In this document: one piece after another, positions 9,009 through 15,708 of the stretch
How the letters are laid out: every line of letters begins with the position of its first letter
Position numbering within the stretch: position 1 is the stretch's first letter
NCBI RefSeq assembly: GCF_001748285.1
Contig: NZ_BDGT01000042.1
Span: 1 to 40,265 of the forward strand
DNA from: Thermogemmatispora onikobensis
GTDB lineage: Bacteria > Chloroflexota > Ktedonobacteria > Ktedonobacterales > Ktedonobacteraceae
Length of the DNA: 40,265 bases
Direction of reading: 5' to 3'
Translations under genes and position numbers: made by a program
Notes under the pieces: generated by a model
What the model saw: the letters and a program-made list of their open reading frames with translations, nothing else
Database searches by the model: none
Told to the model about the DNA's origin: nothing

Positions 9009-9018
9009 CCGAGTATAC
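9002..9018. promoter_or_regulatory. Palindromic operator candidate over the divergent promoters
   Basis: GTATACTC-C-GAGTATAC, a perfect 8-bp inverted repeat around one central base. It overlaps the plus-strand -10 box and covers the region upstream of the minus-strand -10. Placement and symmetry suggest a dimeric repressor site; the binding protein is not identified. Confidence 0.6.
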
Positions 9019-9180
9019 GCCGCCCTGGGGGAGGGAGGCGCGTGCTCTCGCTCGGAGCCTGACCTGAAGCTGCCTCGTCGGGGCAGTCTGGCGCCGGAGA
9101 GCTGGCTCTTCTGTTTGGGTCTTATCATCTCTGTCGGATCTGGCCAGTCTGGTATCTGCCAGGAAGTCAAACGGAGCAAG

Positions 9181-9726
9181 ATGGCTGTGGTGAGAGGATT
9201 GTACACCGTTGACTTGTTGAAGGATCAGCGCCTGAGCATCATGGGCCATCCAGCGGGCGGCGCGCTGCTGGAGCAGGCCATCAAGATGCTGCGCAGCGCT
9301 GGCGTCGATGTGCTGGTTTCGCTGCTGACGGGCGAGGAAATCGAAGAGATTGGCCTGCAGCACGAGGCGCAGACCTGCCGGGAGCAGGGGGTGCGCTATT
9401 TCCATTTCCCGATTGCCGATCTGCAGGGGCCGCCGCTGGATGGCGCCATTCAGGACCTGCTGAGCGAGCTGTATGGCCTGCTGAGCGCCGGTCACCATAT
9501 CGCCATCCACTGCCGTCTCGGCATCGGGCGCTCGGCTATGATCGCCGCCGCCCTGCTGGTGCGCGCCGGCTACTCGGTGCCGCTGGCCGTGGGCCTGCTG
9601 TCGTCGGCCCGTGGCTGCTTTGTGCCGCAGACGGCGACGCAGCTAGAATGGATCGAGGCCCTGGAGCGCTACTATCGCCAGCAGGGCCAGCCTTTCCTCG
9701 ACGATGCCGGAGCCGAGCTGGATTGA
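9181..9726 (+). CDS. Dual-specificity/tyrosine phosphatase-like protein
   Basis: Cysteine-dependent protein phosphatase fold, 181 residues. The P-loop HCRLGIGRSAMIAAALLVRA carries the CX5R signature with Ser after the Arg, and the general-acid loop is seen as FHFPIADLQGPP (Asp). The pattern of ADLQGPP followed by IHCRLGIGRS is typical of compact bacterial and archaeal dual-specificity phosphatases. ATG at 9181 follows CGGAG; upstream in-frame starts lie before or within the promoter at 8980-9008. The natural substrate (phosphoprotein, phosphoinositide-like or small phosphate ester) cannot be told from sequence. It ends 62 bases before the convergent amidohydrolase gene. Confidence 0.82.
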   Translation: MAVVRGLYTVDLLKDQRLSIMGHPAGGALLEQAIKMLRSAGVDVLVSLLTGEEIEEIGLQHEAQTCREQGVRYFHFPIADLQGPPLDGAIQDLLSELYGLLSAGHHIAIHCRLGIGRSAMIAAALLVRAGYSVPLAVGLLSSARGCFVPQTATQLEWIEALERYYRQQGQPFLDDAGAELD

Positions 9727-9738
9727 GCTGGGCATGGG

Positions 9739-9761
9739 CCGCTGCCCACGGAGGGCAGCGG
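9739..9761. terminator. Strong hairpin in a convergent intergenic gap (terminator-like, no T-tract)
   Basis: Perfect 9-bp GC-rich stem CCGCTGCCC/GGGCAGCGG with a 5-base loop, between the convergent phosphatase and amidohydrolase genes. No T-run follows on either strand, so it is not a canonical intrinsic terminator; it may act as a pause or mRNA 3'-end stabiliser. Confidence 0.4.
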
Positions 9762-9788
9762 TCTGGCGATCCCAGTCAGGGGCCAGGG

Positions 9789-11399
9789 CTAGACTTCTCC
9801 GTAGACCGGCAGGCCGCCAACGATGGTGGCCTGGATGCCATTGCTGACGAGGCGCTCGGGCGGAATCTGGAAGGGATCTTCTGGCAAGACCACGGCGTCC
9901 CCGAACTTGCCGACGCTGAGCGAGCCTTTGTCATCTTCCTCAGCCCCGGCATAGGCCGCCCCAAGGGTGTAGCCATAGAGGGCCGCCCTCAGCGGCAGGA
10001 CCTGCTCCGGCAGCCAGGAGGGACGCCCACTTTCGGGATCGGTGCGTTTCACGGCGGCGTAGATGATGCGCAGCGGCTCAAATAGCTCGACGGGCGCATC
10101 CGAACCAAGGGCGAGCGGGATACCACGCTCGTGCATGGTGCGGTAGATGTAGGCTTGCCGATGGCGCGCCCCCCAGTAGCGTTCGGCGATGTCCCGATCG
10201 GCCACGGCATGGTAAGGCTGCACGGAGGCAATCACGCCCAGACGGTGCATCCGCTCCAGGTCGCTGGGGTGAATGAGCTGGACATGCTCCAGACGATAGC
10301 GCAGACGCCTGCCCATGCTCCCGCCCTGCCCGGCGAGCTGATGCTGAGCCAGCTCGATGGCGTCAAGCGCCACACGGGCCGCGCGATCGCCAATAGCGTG
10401 GATGGCGATGATCAAATCTAGCTCGCTGGCCTCCCTGACCAGGGTCCGCATCTGCTCCTCGGGCGTAGCCAGAATCCCATAGTTTGAGGGGCTACCCTCG
10501 TAGCTTTCGAGCATGGCGGCGGTCTGCGAACCAAGGGTACCATCGGCGAAGATCTTGATTCCGCCAATACGCAAGAGGGCATCCTCTTCGTCCGCCTTGA
10601 GCAGACCGGCCCGCAGCTCGGGCAAAGGATGGCGCTGAAGGATCATGCGCACGCGCAGGGGTAGCCGTCCCTCTGTGCGCAGGGAGGCCAGAAGCTCATA
10701 GACTCCACGATCTTCGATGTCGTGGATGGCTGTAATGCCCGAGCGCAGGAGCGCTGCACAGGTTTCCTCTAGCAGTTGGCATGCCAGCGAGGGAGAAGGC
10801 GCAGCAATGAGCCGCGCGACCAGCTCCATCGCCGCCCCTTCTTGCAAGATGCCGGTTGGCTGGCCGCTGCCATCGCGCAGAATCGCACCGCCGGGTGGAT
10901 CAGGCGTCTCGGCGCTGATACCCGCTCGTTCCAGAGCCAGCGAATTCACCCAGAGTAGATGGCCGTCCTTGCTCCAGAGGGCCACGGGATGCTCGGGCGC
11001 CGCTGCATCAAGCACCGCTCTGGTGGGAAAGGCGCGCCCCGGCCAGCGATTGCGATCCCATTGGCTGCCAACGACCCACTCACCGAGGGGCGTGCGGGCC
11101 GCGCGCTCGCGCACCAGCTGCGCCACCTCGTCGGCGCTCGTGCAGGCCGCTGCATCGATGTCATGGGACCGGTAAGCAGTGGCCTGCAGATGAATATGAG
11201 CATCGATGAAGCCCGGCAGCACGGTCTTGCCGCGCAGGTCGAACAGCTCGGCCTGCGCTCCAGCGGCCCGCCGTACCTCTTCATTGTCTCCAACCGCCAC
11301 AATACGCCCGCTTTCGCGCTCGACCGCCAGGGCCTGCGCCCGGGGTCGGGCCGCGTCCATCGTATAGAGATTGCCGTTGAGATAGGCGATGCGGCTCAT
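9789..11399 (-). CDS. YtcJ-like amidohydrolase (Amidohydro_3 family)
   Basis: Metal-dependent hydrolase of the amidohydrolase superfamily, 536 residues, no signal peptide, so cytoplasmic. Seen in order: small beta-sandwich strand ILNG-like AYLNGNLYTMD, VLPGFIDAHIHL (HxH metal ligands), GEWVVGSQWDRNRWPG, HPVALWSKDGHLLWVNS, GGIKIFADGTLGSQTA, IAIHAIGDRAARVALDA, YRLEHVQL, LALGSDAPVE (metal Asp). Substrate unknown; relatives hydrolyse N-substituted formamides or exoenzyme-type amides. Start: ATG at 11399 (MSRIAYLNG) is preferred, 2 bases after the upstream stop and with AAAGGA upstream; an ATG at 11411 sits too close to that site. Probably cotranscribed with the RsmC-like gene. Confidence 0.83.
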   Translation of the reverse strand: MSRIAYLNGNLYTMDAARPRAQALAVERESGRIVAVGDNEEVRRAAGAQAELFDLRGKTVLPGFIDAHIHLQATAYRSHDIDAAACTSADEVAQLVRERAARTPLGEWVVGSQWDRNRWPGRAFPTRAVLDAAAPEHPVALWSKDGHLLWVNSLALERAGISAETPDPPGGAILRDGSGQPTGILQEGAAMELVARLIAAPSPSLACQLLEETCAALLRSGITAIHDIEDRGVYELLASLRTEGRLPLRVRMILQRHPLPELRAGLLKADEEDALLRIGGIKIFADGTLGSQTAAMLESYEGSPSNYGILATPEEQMRTLVREASELDLIIAIHAIGDRAARVALDAIELAQHQLAGQGGSMGRRLRYRLEHVQLIHPSDLERMHRLGVIASVQPYHAVADRDIAERYWGARHRQAYIYRTMHERGIPLALGSDAPVELFEPLRIIYAAVKRTDPESGRPSWLPEQVLPLRAALYGYTLGAAYAGAEEDDKGSLSVGKFGDAVVLPEDPFQIPPERLVSNGIQATIVGGLPVYGEV

Positions 11400-11401
11400 G
11401 C

Positions 11402-12484
11402 TCAGCGCCATCCTTTATAGAGTTGGGTTAGCTCATCAACACGCTCGCGCTCGCCGCGCCGTCCAGGGCGCAGGGGCGAGGTAGCGCGCAGGACCTTGTA
11501 GCGACTGTTGCCGCCGACCTCCTGCACGTCCTCAAAGCACTCCTCCAGCACCGGCTCGTACTTCAAGAAGCGATTGGCCACCAGGTAGAAACGCCCACGT
11601 CGATGGTGCAGAAGGCGAGCGCTTTCGCGAATAAAGCGCTCGCCGACGGCCTTCGTATTCACCCCCCAGACATGGAACGGGGGATTGGTCGCGATCAGAC
11701 TGAAGCGCTGCCCAGTCACGGCGCTGGTAGCATCGCTGGCCAGGGCCTGGGCATTGCTCAGACCCTTTTCCTGCAGCCGCTGCTGCGCCAGAGCCACCGC
11801 CGCCAGGCTGGCATCAACCAGGGTGACGCTGCCTTTGCGGGCACGCTCGGCAATATGCAGGCCAATATAGCCGGCGCCACAACCCAGGTCGAGCGCCACA
11901 TCGGTCACGTAGACCTCCAGCGAGTCTAGTAAGAGGCGCGTCCCTTCGTCCAGCTCACCGCCGGCAAAGACCTCGCGCTGCGGCCAGACCGGCGGCTCCG
12001 CCGGCAAAGGCGTCTCGGCGGTCTTCTCCGCCGCTACCACGCGCCAGCCCTTGCTGATCTCCACCGTCTCCAGATTGCCAAAGGACTCGCGCATCCGTCG
12101 CGCAATCGAGAGGATGCCCCGGTCCTTGGCACCGGTCACATAGAGACGCCCGCCAGGCTTGAGGGCGTAGCGCGCGGCCTCCAGCCCATAGTAGACCCAG
12201 GCTTTGGAGGGCTGATAAAGCAGATTCATGACCGCTACATCTATGGTATTCGGCGAAGTTTCTCGCGTATACTCATGGAAAGGAATATGTTGTAACTGGC
12301 TGCGGGCAGGGGCAGCGTACGCTTGTTCAAGGGCGCCGACGTTGTCTTCTGCCAGGATGATTCGCCCACGGCTGAGCTGACGCGCGGCCACCTGGACAAA
12401 GGGGTCCGCCGCTGAATTCAAGATCAGTAAGCGCTGCTCAGCTTGCAAAGGAACGTTGTCAGCTAAGAGTTGAGGATGGAGCAT
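11402..12484 (-). CDS. RsmC/RlmG-like class I SAM methyltransferase
   Basis: 360-residue protein with two tandem Rossmann-like halves, as in 16S rRNA (guanine-N2)-methyltransferases RsmC/RlmG. The N-terminal half is degenerate (LLILNSAADPF, VMNLLYQPSKAWVYYGLEAA, LKPGGRLYVTGAKDRGI). The C-terminal half is catalytic: motif I DLGCGAGYIGL (about residue 200), then SLIATNPPFHVWG with the NPPF motif IV of N-methyltransferases. The predicted substrate is a guanine exocyclic amine in rRNA (family knowledge). Start: ATG at 12484 has AGAGGG 8 bases upstream; another ATG at 12490 overlaps the start of the divergent gene. It runs into the amidohydrolase gene. Confidence 0.85.
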   Translation of the reverse strand: MLHPQLLADNVPLQAEQRLLILNSAADPFVQVAARQLSRGRIILAEDNVGALEQAYAAPARSQLQHIPFHEYTRETSPNTIDVAVMNLLYQPSKAWVYYGLEAARYALKPGGRLYVTGAKDRGILSIARRMRESFGNLETVEISKGWRVVAAEKTAETPLPAEPPVWPQREVFAGGELDEGTRLLLDSLEVYVTDVALDLGCGAGYIGLHIAERARKGSVTLVDASLAAVALAQQRLQEKGLSNAQALASDATSAVTGQRFSLIATNPPFHVWGVNTKAVGERFIRESARLLHHRRGRFYLVANRFLKYEPVLEECFEDVQEVGGNSRYKVLRATSPLRPGRRGERERVDELTQLYKGWR

Positions 12485-12488
12485 ACGC

Positions 12489-13157
12489 ATGGCCCTCTAC
12501 GTTGATACTGCTTTCATAGATGATATCACGAATGTGGCCCGCACGGTACCTTTGTCCGGCGCAACCACTAACCCCACATTGCTGCTGGCCGCCCGCGAGC
12601 GCGGTCAGCAGCTTTCGCCCCGCCAGGTGCTGGAGGCGCTGCTGGAGGCCCTCAGCGGCCATGTTTTCATGCAGCCCGGCGCCAACGAGGAAGAGGAGAT
12701 GTATCGCGAGGCCCTCAGCTACATCGAAATGGCCCCCGAGCGCGTTATTCCTAAAATTCCAATGAACCAGGTGGGAATGCGCGTGGCCCGCCGCCTGAGT
12801 AGCCAGGGCTATGCGCTGGCCTTTACCGCCGTCACAACCGTGCCCCAGACCTATTGCGCTCTTCAGGTGCGCGCCGACTTCGTCATCCCCTACTACAACC
12901 GCCTGGAACGCTCGGGGATCGATGCCGCCACCCGTATCGCTCAGATGGCCTCGCTCTGCCGCGCTCAGGAGCCAGCAACTACGCGCGTGCTGGTGGCAAG
13001 CATTAAGACTCCCGAGGAGGCCGCCCGCGCTCTGCTGGCCGGCGCTCACGACCTGACCGCTCCCCCCCAGGTACTGCTCGATTTGATCAGCGATCCCCTC
13101 AGCGAGGAGGCCATCCAGCGCTTCAATCGCGACTGGGAGAAGATGAACAAACTGTAA
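12489..13157 (+). CDS. Transaldolase/fructose-6-phosphate aldolase-like protein
   Basis: 222-residue TIM-barrel class I aldolase of the TalC/FSA branch. Seen: LYVDTAFIDDI, SGATTNPTLLL (the TTNP signature), the Schiff-base Lys in VIPKIPMN, AFTAVTTVPQTYCAL and DFVIPYYNRLERSGID. The length fits the short FSA/TalC group rather than classical transaldolases. It could act in the pentose phosphate pathway or on fructose 6-phosphate; sequence does not decide. ATG at 12489 has GGAG at 12478-12481. Its start lies 4 bases from the preferred start of the divergent RsmC-like gene, so its promoter must be within that gene. No convincing promoter was found. Confidence 0.82.
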   Translation: MALYVDTAFIDDITNVARTVPLSGATTNPTLLLAARERGQQLSPRQVLEALLEALSGHVFMQPGANEEEEMYREALSYIEMAPERVIPKIPMNQVGMRVARRLSSQGYALAFTAVTTVPQTYCALQVRADFVIPYYNRLERSGIDAATRIAQMASLCRAQEPATTRVLVASIKTPEEAARALLAGAHDLTAPPQVLLDLISDPLSEEAIQRFNRDWEKMNKL

Positions 13158-13662
13158 TCGTTGACGCTCTACCAGCACGCGCTATCGATGAAAGAATGTT
13201 CATAGCCCAGCCCCACACGTTCATGCGATTGTCATCTGAGCGCGCTATTATGTAGGCGTAACGAGCTTCAGAGAACGGTTCCGCGGGCGCGAGGCACACG
13301 TGGGGGGGGATAGTAGAGAAACGGGACTCCTGGGGTCAGGTAACGTGGCAGGGTGGCACGTCTCTCTGGGCAGTTCTCCGTCATCTCACTACTACTACTT
13401 GCTCGACACGGATCGGCGCAACGTGGTGAGGGTGGTTACTTCGGAAGCCTGAAGGGCGCCTCCCCTTCAGGCTTTTTTTCGTCCCGCCTTCTCCCCTTCT
13501 CCTCAGCGCTCCTTCATCTCCTCCCTCTCTCACGAACGACCACGCCCGCTTATACTCCCCTGGCGACCGGCTTCGCTCTCTCACCCGCCACTCAGCCTGC
13601 CTCCGGTTCATCCATCTTCCTTCGACGCTGCCCCGCGCTGCCGCCGATCTCGCGATCCTTTA
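13158..13662. other. Intergenic region with structured RNA potential and a terminator
   Basis: 505 bases between convergent genes. The 5' part (about 13255-13445) has several mutually compatible pairings (13311-13324 with 13378-13394; ACGTG 13343-13347 with CACGT 13357-13361; CGAGC 13262-13266 with GCTCG 13401-13405). It also has an imperfect direct repeat, AACGTGGC-AGGGTGGCAC (13342-13359) and AACGTGGTGAGGGTGGTTAC (13420-13439). It ends in the intrinsic terminator at 13446. The rest (13481-13662) is pyrimidine rich with no gene. It may be the aldolase 3' UTR or a separate small RNA. Confidence 0.5.
13446..13480 (+). terminator. Intrinsic terminator
   Basis: Perfect 11-bp stem AGCCTGAAGGG/CCCTTCAGGCT (13446-13456, 13463-13473) with a 6-base loop, followed by a run of T to 13479. 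It is 290 bases downstream of the aldolase stop, so either that mRNA has a long 3' tail or a separate transcript ends here. Confidence 0.88.
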
Positions 13663-15348
13663 CTATCGGCGCCGGCGCCAGCGATTGCGCACCTCTTCCC
13701 AACAAGCGCGCAGCTGAGCCATCCGCGCGGTCTCAGGCTCTTGCCGGCCATAGCGCGCCGGCAGATAAGCCCCTGTGAGCATCCCCAGGCGCGGATCAGC
13801 CAGAGGAGTCTTGGCTTCCAGACGCTGCCGATACTCCAGGGGCGTCTCGCTGGGCAGGCGCGGATACCCTTGCTGCCGGGCCTCCTCCAGGAGGGCCCGA
13901 TAGATGGCCCGCATGCTCGCCAGGCTCTTTGTCGCTTCATGTCGTGCTCTTTGCTGCAAGCGCCAGCGCGCACTCGCCGCCTGCCGTCCGCGCAGCAGTA
14001 CCTCTTGCATCCTCCTCAGCAGGGCCTGCAGCAATGCCCAGATCTGGCCCCAGAAGAGGGCTGTCGACCACAGGCTCTCATGGCGCTCCTCTAGCTCCCC
14101 TCGCTCATAGAGGCGCACCCGCCGCTGGCGCAAGCTTCTGCCGACCAGCCGAACGCAGCCAACGGCGATCAGGAGCAAGAAGAGCAGCACCAGGAGGCGG
14201 CTGGCCAGCAGCAGGCTCGCTGGCAGGTCCGCGCCTTCTTCTGGTGGTCTCAGGCCCGGCTGGCCTGGTCCTCGCGGCGGATGGATGACCAGCTCGTGAC
14301 TTTGAAAATGGAGAGCCTGCAGCAGCCAGACCAGCGGCGAGAGTAGCCAGACGATGAGCTGGGCAAGGCCGCGCACAAGCCAATCATACGGGATCGCCAG
14401 AAGCGTCAGTTCGCGGTGGAGGACCTCCAAGAGGCTGGCCCCCGCCAGGACGACAACCGCCAGACTGAGGAGTGCGATGAGCAGGCCCAGGCCCAGGAAG
14501 AAGAGCAGGATGGCTTGCTCCTGTTCCTGAGCACTGCCCTCCAGGCCGAGAGGATGGAGGCGGCGCTCCGCGATGGCCTGCGCCAGCGCCTGCGCTAAGA
14601 GCGCGCCGTAGATAAAGAGCGGGACGAGCAGGAAGAAAACGAGCGTGCCCGCACTGGCCAGAGCGTGATCAGTCTCGCTACCAGGCCCAAGATGGACGAG
14701 GATCGCCAGTAAGAGCAGCAGGCCACTGCCGATGAAGGCTCGACGCACCAGCGCAGGCTCCGCCTCCTGACGCGCGCGCCTCGCCCCCCGCCAGATCAGC
14801 AGCGTGGCGCAGAGGAAAATGGCCAGACAGCGGTAGGCGGCAGGTCGTAGAGCGAGCAGGTCGCGGCCCAGCGCGAGTAGCCAGGCCGGATGGTAGAGGG
14901 GAAAGGCTCCCGCATAGTTGTTGAGCCAGCAGAGACAAAGGGTGCTGGCGATCAGCAAGCCGACAATGAGACCTCGGCCCGGCAGGGGCTCGCCAGGACG
15001 GTCGAACTCGTCGAGCGGCGGCGTGCGGCGTACAAGGCGCAGCTCAGCAAGGCGTGTGAGCCAGAGGGTAGCCGCGCCGAGCGGGAAGAGCGCCCAGAGG
15101 GGGAACAGTGGGAAGGTGCTCATGAAGAGATGCAGCTCAGCCAGTACCTGGAGCCAGGCGGCCAGAGCGCAGACCTCAAGGGCCAGGCAGAGATAGGCGA
15201 CCAGACGCTCACCCGTTGTACGTACGGCTGGTAGATAGGCGGTACTCTGCGAAAGACGCCTGCGGCGCCGCCGCTCCGCGAGCGCGATGCGCGTTAATAG
15301 ATCATCTGGCGGCTGGCGCTCCCCATTCAATGGATCGTTCTGGCCCAC
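13663..15348 (-). CDS. Multi-pass membrane protein with C-terminal DUF4129 domain
   Basis: 561 residues. A basic N-terminus (RRRRRRLSQS) precedes roughly eight to ten hydrophobic segments, a periplasm-sized loop (VIHPPRGPGQPGLRPPEEGA), one more segment and a cytoplasmic tail. The last 100 residues match the DUF4129 pattern: MRAIYRALLEEARQQGYPRLPSETPLEYRQRL then GMLTGAYLPARYG. DUF4129 is often fused or linked to transglutaminase-like membrane proteins; none is adjacent here, so function is unknown. Start: I favour the GTG at 15348, with AGGGGGAAAGGC just upstream and about 100 bases downstream of a good promoter. A GTG at 15498 would lie upstream of that promoter. Confidence 0.75.
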   Translation of the reverse strand: MGQNDPLNGERQPPDDLLTRIALAERRRRRRLSQSTAYLPAVRTTGERLVAYLCLALEVCALAAWLQVLAELHLFMSTFPLFPLWALFPLGAATLWLTRLAELRLVRRTPPLDEFDRPGEPLPGRGLIVGLLIASTLCLCWLNNYAGAFPLYHPAWLLALGRDLLALRPAAYRCLAIFLCATLLIWRGARRARQEAEPALVRRAFIGSGLLLLLAILVHLGPGSETDHALASAGTLVFFLLVPLFIYGALLAQALAQAIAERRLHPLGLEGSAQEQEQAILLFFLGLGLLIALLSLAVVVLAGASLLEVLHRELTLLAIPYDWLVRGLAQLIVWLLSPLVWLLQALHFQSHELVIHPPRGPGQPGLRPPEEGADLPASLLLASRLLVLLFLLLIAVGCVRLVGRSLRQRRVRLYERGELEERHESLWSTALFWGQIWALLQALLRRMQEVLLRGRQAASARWRLQQRARHEATKSLASMRAIYRALLEEARQQGYPRLPSETPLEYRQRLEAKTPLADPRLGMLTGAYLPARYGRQEPETARMAQLRACWEEVRNRWRRRR

Positions 15349-15456
15349 GCCTTTCCCCCTCGCAGCAGGCCGAGACGGCCTGCGCTGCGACGTGCTCTGC
15401 AACAGCGAGTCGCCTTCTGGGCGAGAGCAGCCCTCACCTCTGAAGTTTTCCCCTGC

Positions 15457-15486
15457 ATTGTATCGCGGGGGCGGAGGAAGCTGCAA
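15457..15486 (-). promoter_or_regulatory. Promoter of the DUF4129 gene
   Basis: Minus strand: TTGCAG (15481-15486), 18-base spacer, TACAAT (15457-15462). It supports translation from the internal GTG at 15348. Confidence 0.65.
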
Positions 15487-15587
15487 GCTGGCCCGCACTC
15501 CCTCTCACTGCGCCTGTCACTTGCTCTGACCTGAGCTGACTATGCCCCACAGCTGAGCGCCAGGCCGTTCTATAATTTCAGAGTAGC

Positions 15588-15611
15588 ATATCAATATATC
15601 AGTGTATATCA
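15588..15611 (+). repeat. Three ATATCA direct repeats before the DNA methylase gene
   Basis: ATATCA occurs at 15588-15593, 15596-15601 and 15606-15611; the last two sit in the longer repeat TATATCAG at a 10-base period. They lie just downstream of the -10 at 15571-15576 and about 100 bases before the methylase start. A regulator-binding array is possible but unproven. Confidence 0.5.
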
Positions 15612-15708
15612 GCGCAGGCGCCAGGCCCGGCGGTAAATCGCCAGGCCAGCGTCCGGCAGCGGTTTCAGAGCTGGTTGTCTCTCATCAGCAGGAGCGAAGA
15701 GAAGAGCG

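Larger units (their letters stand above)
15349..15708. other. Divergent promoter region between the DUF4129 and DNA methylase genes
   Basis: 360 bases holding the minus-strand promoter at 15457-15486. It also holds a plus-strand perfect -10 TATAAT at 15571-15576 whose -35 is poor. Three copies of ATATCA follow at 15588, 15596 and 15606. No other gene is seen. Confidence 0.6.

Noticed and set aside
13342-13439. T-box riboswitch, because AGGGTGG occurs twice before an intrinsic terminator
   Set aside because: The conserved ACCGCG part is absent after both copies, no specifier/stem I features were recognised, and no aminoacyl-tRNA synthetase or amino-acid gene follows on the plus strand.
13353-13778. 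Open frame of 141 codons across the terminator at 13446
   Set aside because: It would be translated through an intrinsic terminator hairpin, has biased Ser/Pro/Leu content, and overlaps the end of the DUF4129 gene.
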